DNA of 64,000 bases from Nematostella vectensis. Taxonomy: Eukaryota > Cnidaria > Anthozoa > Actiniaria > Edwardsiidae. The notes under the pieces were generated by a model that was not told where the DNA came from, ran no database searches, and saw only the letters and a program-made list of their open reading frames with translations. The stretch is from NCBI RefSeq assembly GCF_932526225.1, contig NC_064036.1, forward strand, positions 18,994,953 to 19,058,952, written 5' to 3'. Every line of letters starts with the position of its first letter. Within the stretch, counting starts at the first letter, position 1. The position numbers were made by a program, and so were the translations under genes. Shown in pieces: positions 37,401 through 53,900 of this stretch.

Positions 37401-39140
37401 ATGTGACGCTAGACCAACACTTGACGCTAGACCAAAAAGTGACGCTAGACCAACACTTGACGCTCGACCAACACGTGACGCTAGACCAACACGTGACACC
37501 AGACCAACACTTGACGCTAGACCAGCACGTAACGCTAGACCAGCACGTGACACTAGACCAACACGTGACGCTAGACCAACACGTGACGCTAGACCAACAC
37601 TTGACGCTAGACCAACACGTGACGCTAGGCCAACACTATTCGCTAGACCAACACGTGACGCTAGACCGACACGTGACGCTAGACCAACACATGACGGTAG
37701 ACCAACACGTGACGCTAGACCAGCACGTGATGCTAGACCAGCACGTAATGCTAGACTAGCACGTGACGCTAGTCCAACACTTGACGCTAGTCCAACACTT
37801 GACGCTAGACCAACACGTGACGCTAGACCAACACGTGACGCTCGACCAACACGTGACGCTAGACCAGCACGTGACACTAGACCAACACGTGACGCTAGAC
37901 CAACACGTGACGCTAGACCAACACGTGACGCTCGACCAACACGTGACGCTAGACCAGCACGTGACACTAGACCAACACGTGACGCTAGACCAACACGTGA
38001 CGCTAGACCAACACGTGACGCTAGACCAACACGTGACGCTAGACCGACACGTGACGCTAGACCAACACATGACGGTAGACCAACACATGACGGTAGACCA
38101 GCACGTGATGCTAGAACAGCACGTGACGCTAGACCAACACTTGACGCTAGACCAACACGTGACGCTAGTCCAACACTTGACGCTAGTTTAACACCTGACG
38201 CTAGACCAACACGTGACGCAAGACCACCACGTGACGCTGGACCCACACGTGACGCTAGACCAGCACGTAACGCTAGACCAACACGAAACGCTAAACCAAC
38301 AGATAACGCCAGAACATTACGTGACGCTAGACGGTCCACAAAACGTAACTCTAAATCACCACACCCCAGCGCGAGGTCGCATTTTAGGCATTCTAATTTG
38401 CGGATACTTTCTTTACCAGGAGAATGATGCAAATGCACAATTCTTCCTCATGCACGACTACGACAATAATAGCAGATTAGATGGTTTGGAGATCCTGAAC
38501 TCGCTATCGCACAACCACCACGAACAAGGTAACGAGACATATCGTCACGACCTACAGTTTAATTACAGTTCAATGATGATGATGTTTACAAAGATATTAA
38601 TATTGTGACAATGATGATGGTAATGATGATAATGAGAAAGATGGTTAACACTGTGATAATGATGATGGTAGTGATAATTATGATGATGATGATGATGATG
38701 GTCGTGGTGCCTTTAACAGGCCTTTCTGAATACTTCTTGGCTCACTGTGTTTTATATACACATTTATTTAGTTGATATATAATGGGGAACATCTTTTACC
38801 ACACTTTTTATTGAGGTTACAATCATGAAAACAAAATTAAATTATTTGATAAAAAGCTGTTACTAAAACTTTCAAATCAAAATTCTCATGGATTCTTGTA
38901 TTATTTTCATTTTGTATCCTATCATTTCCATGCATAGATGCAGAACATAACAAGGAACAAAGCCAAGAGCAGCTGATCAGCTTTGTTGATCTAATTCTAA
39001 ATGACCAAGACCTTGATAAAGACGGGTACATCAGCTATGCTGAGTTCATTCGCTTTATGAACAAACAGCAGCAGGAGGTGCACAAACAAGAGGAGCAGAA
39101 ATCACAGGGGCACAGTGAACAAGTGAAAGGACAAGGGTAG
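34465..39140 (+). CDS. MCFD2: MCFD2-like EF-hand secretory cargo adaptor
   Basis: Four exons: 34465-34613, 37186-37252, 38420-38528 and 38938-39140, giving 175 residues; all junctions are GT-AG and in frame. MCFD2 is a soluble ER-Golgi protein that binds LMAN1/ERGIC-53 and helps export glycoproteins. The N-terminus has a hydrophobic signal segment (ITLLVLLSTVQLTMV). Then HLKEHLQQEFGLD matches the family helix before the EF-hands. EF-hand 1 is residues 85-96 (DYDNNSRLDGLE) and EF-hand 2 is 133-144 (DLDKDGYISYAE); both have all calcium-ligand positions. The C-terminal tail is Gln/Glu/Lys-rich and longer than in vertebrates. Intron 2 is mostly an 18-bp minisatellite. The gene converges on METTL1. 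The start was chosen because it gives the signal peptide. Confidence 0.88.
34614..37185 (+). other. MCFD2 intron 1
   Basis: A 2.6-kb A/T-rich intron without a recognised internal gene or tandem array, unlike most other large introns in the window. Confidence 0.6.
37286..38335 (+). repeat. 18-bp minisatellite in MCFD2 intron 2, about 58 copies
   Basis: The unit is GTGACGCTAGACCAACAC. It starts about 33 bases after the donor of exon 2 and ends about 85 bases before exon 3. Because 18 is a multiple of 3 it is open in several frames on both strands; these frames are not genes. Confidence 0.93.
38570..38702 (+). repeat. Impure (GAT)n microsatellite
   Basis: GATGATGATG and AATGATGATGG stretches within MCFD2 intron 3. 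Confidence 0.8.
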
Positions 39141-39291
39141 TAGATAGTAGTTATTATAATGTAGAATAGAAAGGACAAGCGTACAGTAGTAGATAGTGGT
39201 TAGTAAGTTAGTATAGTGTACATAATAGTACTTTAACATTTAATTATCAGTTCAAATTCCATAACCATTCAGAATTTTCACATTATTATTT

Positions 39292-39297
39292 TTTATT
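39292..39297 (-). other. Poly(A) signal for METTL1
   Basis: AATAAA on the minus strand, about 340 bases after the METTL1 stop. No closer canonical signal was seen. Confidence 0.4.
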
Positions 39298-39425
39298 ATA
39301 CTCCTTGCCATATGAACTTCAAAGCGCATTATAATATGGAATTTTTTACTCAAATAGAACAGAAGGCCAGGATTACATTAATTTTAAATCTTAAAAGTGC
39401 TAAATTATAGGTTTTCTATGCACCC

Positions 39426-39431
39426 AATAAA
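39426..39431 (+). other. Poly(A) signal for MCFD2
   Basis: AATAAA lies 286 bases after the MCFD2 stop. If used, the 3' UTR would overlap that of METTL1 on the other strand (METTL1 AATAAA at 39297-39292). Confidence 0.45.
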
Positions 39432-39635
39432 CAAAAAAATGTAGCTCAATGCAATTGATGGATAAATGTCAAGAAAACATGTATCCAGTTCCCAGATAGA
39501 AATTGGACTGCAGAGAACCTACTAAAATACACAATCACAAGAAATCTAAACAATTTATGTTATCAAATGTACAAAAAAGTAAAATTGTTTCGTTAATCCA
39601 TTACTAAAGGTCTACTTTCCTTAGTCTTCCTTGTG

Positions 39636-44843
<5,208 letters not shown>

Positions 44844-44942
44844 GTTGGATTTTACCCTACATTCACAGCGCAGCTCGCCTTAGTCCCGCTCAGCAAACCT
44901 GAATATGGAAAGAGGAATGCCTATCGTTTTTTGCAATTTGTC
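44844..44942. promoter_or_regulatory. Compact bidirectional promoter between METTL1 and the ABCG gene
   Basis: The METTL1 start (44843, minus) and the first possible ABCG start (44943, plus) are only 99 bases apart and diverge. No TATA box is visible. The METTL1 start overlaps ACATGGCGGC, a YY1-like motif typical of TATA-less housekeeping promoters. Confidence 0.6.
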
Positions 44943-47900
44943 ATGTTATATGGTGAGATGCGCGAGGCAGGGATGATTCTAAAGGGCGCGCTGTTTCTAC
45001 TTGCGATCTTGATTCAGTGTGAGGCCAAATGCAAAGGTACGTTTAATTAATTGATTGTGCTTGGTTCTCATAATGTCGTAGTTCATAGACTATGTCTAGT
45101 AGCGGCTAATAGGCCATGCTCGAATGGTACATTGTAAAATTAGAACAATTTTAATAAGGGTCCTGGCTTATGTTTCTCTTGAGTTTTGTGCAGCTGAAAT
45201 AGGGTAGCTATTTATTTGTGCTATTCATTTATTGGAGCAACTTAGAATACACTCCACAATTATTTTACAAAAGAACTTTCTTTATGAACGAGACATTAGA
45301 TACAAGGGAACCAAATAGAGCTTGCGTTGAAAATTCGCAAAAAAGCGCGCAAGTTGTGATGGCCAACGTAGTAAACGCATGTTTATAAAGGTCAAATCTT
45401 TGTTATTGCGAAGTTAATCATCAAAACATTTTATATCATATGCGAATTCGGGTTCTAGCCTTGCGCTTGATTACACATGCAAGATCTAAATACCAAGAAG
45501 TCTTTTTGTCATTGTCTGTTCATAGCATGGGAGCAGCTTAACAATACCCTTCGCGACATTTCTGAAACACGATACAATGCAACCAAATAGCAGGCGCGAA
45601 GTCAGATAAGGGGGGGTGAATAGGGGTATGTAAATCCGCCGATCCGCAACATTTTCGGGGCAAATCCGTGGATCCGCAGATATTTTTAGATCCGCATGGT
45701 TTGACAGATAAACAATAGCATCGATTGAAATTCATTTAAAATCCGAAATTCGACCGTCAAAGCAGTCGAAATCCGAAATCCGTGCCCAAATTGTCAACAG
45801 ATCCGTGATCCGCTGTATTTCCAAAATCCGCCAATCCGCTGAAATAATCATCAAAATCCGTAATCCGTGAGCATTTCGGGGCTGAATCCGCCGATCCGCG
45901 AACCTATTCACCCCCTCAGATAACACCTAGTTATCTTATGGAACTTCGGATTTGGAAAATCTATGAAAGTTACTGCCACAGTGACCCCCAAAAAATGCAT
46001 ATTTACAGTTTTATATAGCCTTCTAGCCGGCCCTCGGGTTATTCGGAATTTTTTTTTTCGATTATTGGGAATCCAATTAAGTTTTATAGAGGTGGAATAA
46101 ATTTTCCGGATCTCCCTAAATAAACCCTTACCTGTGTACGTAACTGAGGTAATATAAGAACTTTTAAAGAAAAAATTCGGCAATAACGCATATTTTTTTA
46201 TAAAATATTTCTCCAGGCAAGTACCTGCCTTCTTCAGGTTACAAATGAGTTACAGAAGAAGGCAGGTACTGGCCTGCCAAAATATCGTTTTTAAATCTGC
46301 GTTGTTTTCGACTTTTTCTTACTGTCTACGCCACAAGGTCCGACGCACATCAGCAGATATAGGCTGTCTGATGGTTATCTTCCTACATTTTTTTAACAAC
46401 GTGGCAGGGAAGTTTAGTTCCTTAGTTTGGATAGGTTTTTCAAATTGTATTCTACGCTTTTTCCAGAGCCGTTGTCGGATTCCTGGCCATCATCTTGCTG
46501 TCCGGCCGCATATTTACCATATTGTTGCCTCGACATAGTGCAGCCTTGTCAACAGTCCGCCCCGCCTCTCCTCCTATAGGCCGGGCAGTTCCCTGATGTG
46601 GTCCTAGACGGAAAGCCGTTTTGTATGCAGCCCTGGAATTCCTCTGCATGCCAAGCGGGATTTTTCTACAACAAGACCGAGGGGAAGGCGCAACCGTGCC
46701 CTGAAGGTAAATGGGACGCAAACGCGCCCTGATGGTAAATGGGACGCAAGCGTGCCCTGATGGTAAATGGGACTCAAACGCGCCTTGGTGGTTAATGGGA
46801 CGCAAAAGCGCCATGATGGTAAATGGGACACAAACTTGCCCTGATGGTAAATGGGACGCAAACGTGCCCTGATGGTAAATGGGATGCAAACGTGCCCTAA
46901 TGGTAAATGGGACGCAAACGTGCCCTAATGGTAAATGGGACACAAACGTGCCCTGATGGTAAATGGGATAGACGCAAACGTGCTCTAATGTTAACAATAA
47001 TACCAAGGCCGTAGCATTGAGATATTGGGGGACATTGAAGAAGACTGGGGGAACACCTCTACGTCATTGCCCCTCCTGGAGCTAGCAGTTCGTGCTGCTT
47101 TCTTTGTCGTTTTTGTAAATCAGCTGTTGTTTGTTGGCTACTCCACAGGTTTCTACTGCCCAGTCGACAAGTTGTGCATCATCCCGTGCCCTAAAGGCGC
47201 ATACTGCATACGAGATCGACTAGTCGAAGCCAAGGTTAGGAGGGGGTGCGTTGTGTTTGCTAGGGGGGGTTGTCTGAAAAGCTTCATGGATTAAACGAAA
47301 CGTTAGCAAAATAAGCAGGAGAGTTGGCGAGAAGATTGGTTACAGGACATACGTTTTTATTTTATTTTCACTACTTGCCCTCTCATCTTCCCCCTTTTTG
47401 TCTTGTTACCATCGTGCATTTGTCCACACGCTCTGCGCTCTTGACCACCGGGTCTTCGTTCCATTGCATGCTTCTGATGTGCTTGACATGGCATACTTCC
47501 GGTGTGCTTGACATGGCATACTTCCGGTGTGCTTGACATGGCATACTTCCGGTGTGCTTGACATGGCATACTTCCGGTGTGCTTGACATGGCATACTTCC
47601 GGTGTGCTTGACATGGCATACTTCCGGTGTGCTTGACATGGCATACTTCCGGTGTGCTTGACATGGCATACTTCCGATGTGCTTGACATGACAAACTTCC
47701 GATGTGCTTGACATGACATACTTCCGGTGTGCTTGACATGGCATACTTCCTGTGTGCTTGACATGGCATACTTCCGGTGTGCTTGACATGGCATACTTCC
47801 GATGTGCTTGACATGACATAATTCCGATGTGCTTGACATGGCATACTTCCGATGTGCTGGACATGACATAATTCCGATGTGCTTGACATGACATACTTCC

Positions 47901-50900
47901 GGTGTGCTTGACATGGCATACTTCCTGTGTGCTTGACATGGCATACTTCCGGTGTGCTTGACATGGCATACTTCCGGTGTGCTTGACATGACATAATTCC
48001 GATGTGCTTGACATGGCATACTTCCGGTGTGCTTGACATGGTATACTTCCGATGTGCTTGACATGACATACTTCCGGTGTGCTTGACATGGCATACTTCC
48101 GATGTGCTTGACATGGCATAATTCCGATGTGCTAGACATGGCATACTTCCGATGTGCTTGACATGGCATACTTCCGATGTGCTTGACATGACATACTTCC
48201 GGAGTGCTTTGCGAGTGCATTGCTTAGTATAAATCTCCTGATGAAAACATGGCTAATAAAGTACAACTTAACATTTAAACGGATAATAAAACATTGTTTG
48301 ATTTGGGTTTTTAGACCTCGTCGCCACCTATCTGTAGAGAAGCCAAGAAATGCTGCCATCCGTCAAACTCGCCCCCAGTCTTCGATCCAAGAATGTCGAG
48401 GCTCCAGTGTCCCGGACCAAAGTCTGCTGTCCCCTGCCCTGAGGGGAACTATTGCCCTAACGTCACCACCATGATCATGTGTCCAAAGGGGTCGTTCTGC
48501 CGGGCGGGCAGCCTCGAGCCACAGAAATGTCCGGTAACTCCAGCTGGTACTATTCATTTAAAAGGAAGTGTTACCGCTGGGTTAAACTCACATGAGTGGT
48601 TGGGCTGCTTAAAGGGGAAGTGTCACCGTTGTAACAATGAATGGTTGGTCCGCCTAGTAAAATGGTGGGCATGCGCATGCGCTGTAGATCTTGTTATTGT
48701 TTTCGTATCGTTTCTGCGTTTTCGTGGAACGGACCGTTATAAAAACGCTTCTTGTGGACACAAATCTTTTTTTAAAAAGGCTGCGTTTTCAAACGAGAAA
48801 AGATACTGAGGTCTAAGGACAACCCATTGTTCTGCTTAATTTTCGCGCGTACTTAAATTCGCAATTTTCGCGATTTCAAAAATTCGCGAACTTAAAGACT
48901 CGCGAGAAATAATGTCCGCGGACTTTAATCTCGCGAAATTTAATGGATATAAAAAAAAATGATGACAGTGATTCAAAGTTCTATTCGAGATCTCCTAGAG
49001 GACCTGTAACGAAACTATAGAAAATGGCTCAGGATCAAGAACACTTTTCCATTACTGAGACAGACTTTTAAAAGGGACAACGTGTTTTGTTTCAATATAT
49101 TGGTTTCCTGTTTCAGTTGTCAATTTTTTAAAATCAAAAAAATAAAGTCACTTGAACATAAAAAAGCGATATTTAATCCCCCGCAAAAACAATTTTCTCT
49201 CAATTTTCTCGATAAATTAAAGACTCGCGAAATGTGCTGAGAAAATCTTCGCGAAATTTAAGATGCGCGAAACTAAAGAAGAATAAGGTAATAATTTAAA
49301 CAGTTACAAAAAACTTAATTGACATCGATCTTCCAACGGTAGGAGAATGATTGGGAGCATATGAGACATGCATGGGGATACTCGGGGAGCTTTAAGAGAT
49401 ATTCAAGCGCTTTGTGTTTTGTTGCAGCTTATCTCTGTGTGCAAGCGAGGCGCCGCTGCCCCGGTGAGCGCAGGTGCAGGAGTTCTTTTCATTTTCATCC
49501 TCTTCCTGTTGTTCGTGGCAATACTGTACTACTTCCGGCGCAGACAACAGATCCACACGCTGGCCCTTCAGTTTGGCAGGCGCTTTGTCCCGTCCATCAG
49601 AGAAAGGTGAACGATATCGTGCCTATCGTGCATTCAGATTTCTGGTGCCGTAGCGACAATAGGGGGGCGGAAGAGGGGGGGGTGCCCCTTGTTTTATTTC
49701 TTGGATTATGAGCAATTGACTGGTAGGGGCGTGGCTGTCCCTACCCAGTTTTCTTAATGTGTCTGTATTGTGTGTATTCTCACAAGCTGTTAGCCAAGGT
49801 TCGAAAAGGCGCAATGTTTTTGTTAACAAAGGTTCGAGCAGATTCTGCTGTTCTCGCATGCAAAACTGCTGTGTAGGTACCATACATATACGGTGCGACT
49901 TAGATTGTTCTCACATGCAAAACTGCTGTGTAGGTACCGGAATACACATACGGTACAGGCCGGGCTCATGGACGTCGTTGAACAAGTTGCATCAGTAGAT
50001 GTTGACGGGGACGAAAGGATCACACCCAAACTCTCCACCGTTGACTTATTGTTCCGGGACCTGAGCCTTACTCTAAAACAGGTGAGTAAAAGGGGGGAAG
50101 GTTCACAGTCATAGGCATCATGGAAAAAGGATAGTAATTGATGATCCTTCAAAAGAAATGACCCACTTATTGGCAGCCATGGAGGGTGCGCGCGAACCCT
50201 GCACACCCTTCCCTGTATATGAGCCTGGAGGTTTACTTTTAAATGAAATACAAGACAGGAAATTATTGTGCGTCTTATATTTTTGGTTTATTTTCAGACA
50301 GGAAAGCAGGTTTTGCAAAGCGTGACTGGGGAGATTCGTGCAGGTGAAGTTACCGCAATCATGGGTCCGTCAGGAGCTGGAAAGACTACTCTGCTTAACA
50401 CGCTCAGTGGCAAGGCTTACTACGGTGTAAGTTTATACCTTAAGCATTAATTTTTACAAATTTAAGCTTCAAGAGGGGGTAGAAAGGTTTGATAGATAAA
50501 TATATCATTGCTCAGTATTCGTTTAGCTGCCTTACTGTCTTTTTGATGCAGAAACGTCACGGCCAAATCATGGTGAATGGAGTGGAGGTAGACGGGCTGG
50601 AGTCATTCAGGACAATCACAGGATTTGTGCCTCAGGTATTATCAGGGGAGGAATGGGTAATATGTCGTGATGTTGTGGATACCGCTTCCCATGGGAGGGA
50701 GGAGTTAGGTGGATCATGTCAGGGGAGTAGCCGCGTCAGGTTTGTATTGACAAGGGAGGGATGCGAACATCACTCTATGACCGGTTAGTGTGCCTGGACG
50801 CATATTCCCTTATCTAAGACTTTGCCAAGGTTTGTTTGTTGGGGAGGGATTTTTAGAAAATAGCTCCTTCAGTTGTATTATTAAATTTTTCATATGATGT

Positions 50901-53900
50901 TTGTATCTAATATGGTATGGTAATATTTCCTTTTATTGTGTATGCTATGGCATTTTGTCTTTTCCCTCCCATTCGTTACTGCGTGCCTGGTTGTCATGGG
51001 TGTCTTGGTATGTTTTCACAGGAGGATATCATGCACCGTTCACTGACGGTACTCGAGGTGTTGCGTTACCAAGCGACCCTAAGACTTCCGTCTAACATGA
51101 CTTCACACGAAAAACAACAGCGCGTGGATCAGGTTATTATTATTGTTATTATTTGCAGGGGTAATCAAGAAAGCAGTAACGTGAAAACGAGTTCAACTAT
51201 AAATAAACGTCCTTGGTTTGCGAAAATGTTTCAATTCCATGCCGTGATATTTTACAATTTTAGGGGGAACGCAATTATGACTAATAAATGTATCAGTGTC
51301 AACCAAGATTACACTTCGCTTGAACTACCAATGCCAACTTTCTTCTTTTAGACATATGTGAATTTTTTTTCAGATGATTGAGCTCTTCGGCCTTGAAAAG
51401 ATCAAGCACATACAGATAGGAGACGAGGTAAAACATAAACAAAATAGTTTGTTAGACTCGATCCGAAGTAGAGCACTCATGTAAACATATGGTGCGAGGG
51501 GAATTAGTGGATTTCACCTCCACTGCATTTCTTCTAAAATTTATGTCCGAATCTTCAGGGGGCGGGGGCTTTCAGTCTAGTTAAGTCTTGCCACATAGGT
51601 GACTGTGATTTCTCATACCTACAATAGTGTCTAACACTCCAAGCTTTTTTTACAGGAGTCACGTGGTATCTCAGGCGGACAGAGAAAGCGTGTTAATATC
51701 GGAATGGAACTGGTAGCTGACCCAACCCTGCTCTTCCTAGACGAGCCCACGAGGTATGGTCAGTGGTGAGACTAAATAAATCATGCGCAGACAGGAATTG
51801 TCAGTTCGTCTGTTCAAATAGCTTTAGTCAGGCTCCACCCCGACCCCCCTTTTGACTCTTCCATATAATATCTATGACTGCGCACCACCCCTTTTTTACT
51901 CTTCCATATCATATCTATGACTGCGCACCACCCCTTTTGACTCTTCCATATCATATCTTTGACTGCGCACCACCCCTTTTTGACTCTTCCATATCATATC
52001 TATGACTGCGCACCACCCCTTTTTGACTCTTCCATATCATATCTATGACTGCGCACCACCCCTTTTTGACTCTTCCATATCATATATATGACTGCGCACC
52101 ACCCCTTTTGACTCTTCCATATCATATCTATGACTGCGCACCACCCCTTTTTGACTCTTCCATATCATATCTATGACTGCGCACCACCCCTTTTTGACTC
52201 TTCCATATCATATATATGACTGCGCACCACCCTTTTTGACTCTTCCATATCATATCTATGACTGCGCACCACCCCTTTTGACCCTTCCATATCATATCTA
52301 TGACTGCGCACCACCCTTTTTGACCCTTCCATATCATATCTATGACTGCGCACCACCCTTTTTGACTCTTCCATATCATATCTATGACTGCGCACCACCC
52401 CTTTTGACCCTTCCATATGATATCATATCTATCACTGCGCACCACCCCTTTTGACTCTTCCATATCATATCTATGACTGCGCACCACCCCTTTTGACCCT
52501 TCCATATGATATCATATCTATCACTGCGCACCACCCCTTTTGACTCTTCCATATCTTATCTATGACTGCGCACCACCCCTTTTTGACTCTTCCATATCAT
52601 ATCTATGACTGCGCACCACCCCTTTTGACTCTTCCATATCATATCTATGACTGCGCACCACCCCTTTTGACTCTTCCATATCATATCTATGACTGCGCAC
52701 CACCCCTTTTGACTCTTCCATATCATATCTATGACTGCGCACCACCCTTTTTGACTCTTCCATATCATATCTATGACTGCGCACCACCCCTTTTGACTCT
52801 TCCATATCATATCTATGACTGCGCACCACCCTTTTTAACTCTTCCATATCATATCTATGACTGCGCACCACCCCTTTTGACCTTCCATATCATATATATG
52901 ACTGCGCACCACCCATTTTTGACTCTTCCATATCATATCTATGACTGCGCACCACCCCTTTTGACTCTTCCATATCATATCTATGACTGCGCACCACCCT
53001 TTTTTGACTCTTCCATATCATATCTTTGACTGCGCACCACCCTTTTTGACCCTTCCATATCATATCTATGAGTGCGCACCACCCCTTTTGACTCTTCCAT
53101 ATCATATCTATGACTGCGCACCACCCCTTTTTGACTCTTCCATATCATATCTTTGACTGCGCGCCACCCTTTTTGACCCTTCCATATCATATCTATGACT
53201 GCGCACCACCCCTTTTGACTCTTCCATATCATATCTATGACTGCGCACCACCCCTTTTTGACTCTTCCATATCATATCTACGACTGCGCACCACCCCTTT
53301 TTGACTCTTCCATATCATATCTATGACTGCACACCACCCCTTTTGACTCTTCCATATCATATCTATGACTGCGCACAACCCCTTTTGACTCTTCCATACC
53401 ATATCTATGACTGCGCACCACCCCTTTTGACTCTTCCATATCATATCTATGACTGCGCACCACCCTTTTTGACTCTTCCATATCATATCTATGACTGCGC
53501 ACCACCCCTTTTGACTCTTCCATATCATATCTATGACTGCGCACAACCCCTTTTGACTCTTCCATACCATATCTATGACTGCGCACCACCCCTTTTGACT
53601 CTTCCATATCATATCTATGACTGCGCACCACCCTTTTTGACTCTTCCATATCATATCTATGACTGCGCACCACCCCTTTTGACTCTTCCATATCATATCT
53701 ATGACTGCGCACCACCCCTTTTGACTCTTCCATATCATATCTATGACTGCGCACCACCCCTTTTGACTCTTCCATATCATATCTATGACTGCGCACCACC
53801 CTTTTTGACTCTTCCATATCATATCTATGACTGCGCACCACCCCTTTTGACTCTTCCATATCATATCTATGACTGCGCACCACCCTTTTTGACTCTTCCA

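Noticed and set aside
37161..37759. Plus-strand frame starting before MCFD2 exon 2 and running into the repeat
   Set aside because: Only 37186-37252 is exon (donor GTAACT at 37253); the rest is intron.
37257..38438. Overlapping long frames on both strands (up to 393 codons)
   Set aside because: 18-bp repeat is open in several frames on both strands and lies inside an intron of MCFD2.
46452..47006. 184-codon minus-strand frame
   Set aside because: Antisense to an ABCG exon and its 28-bp donor array.
47357..48220. Three overlapping 237-287-codon minus-strand frames
   Set aside because: 25-bp repeat in an ABCG intron; simultaneous opening of all three frames is a repeat artefact.
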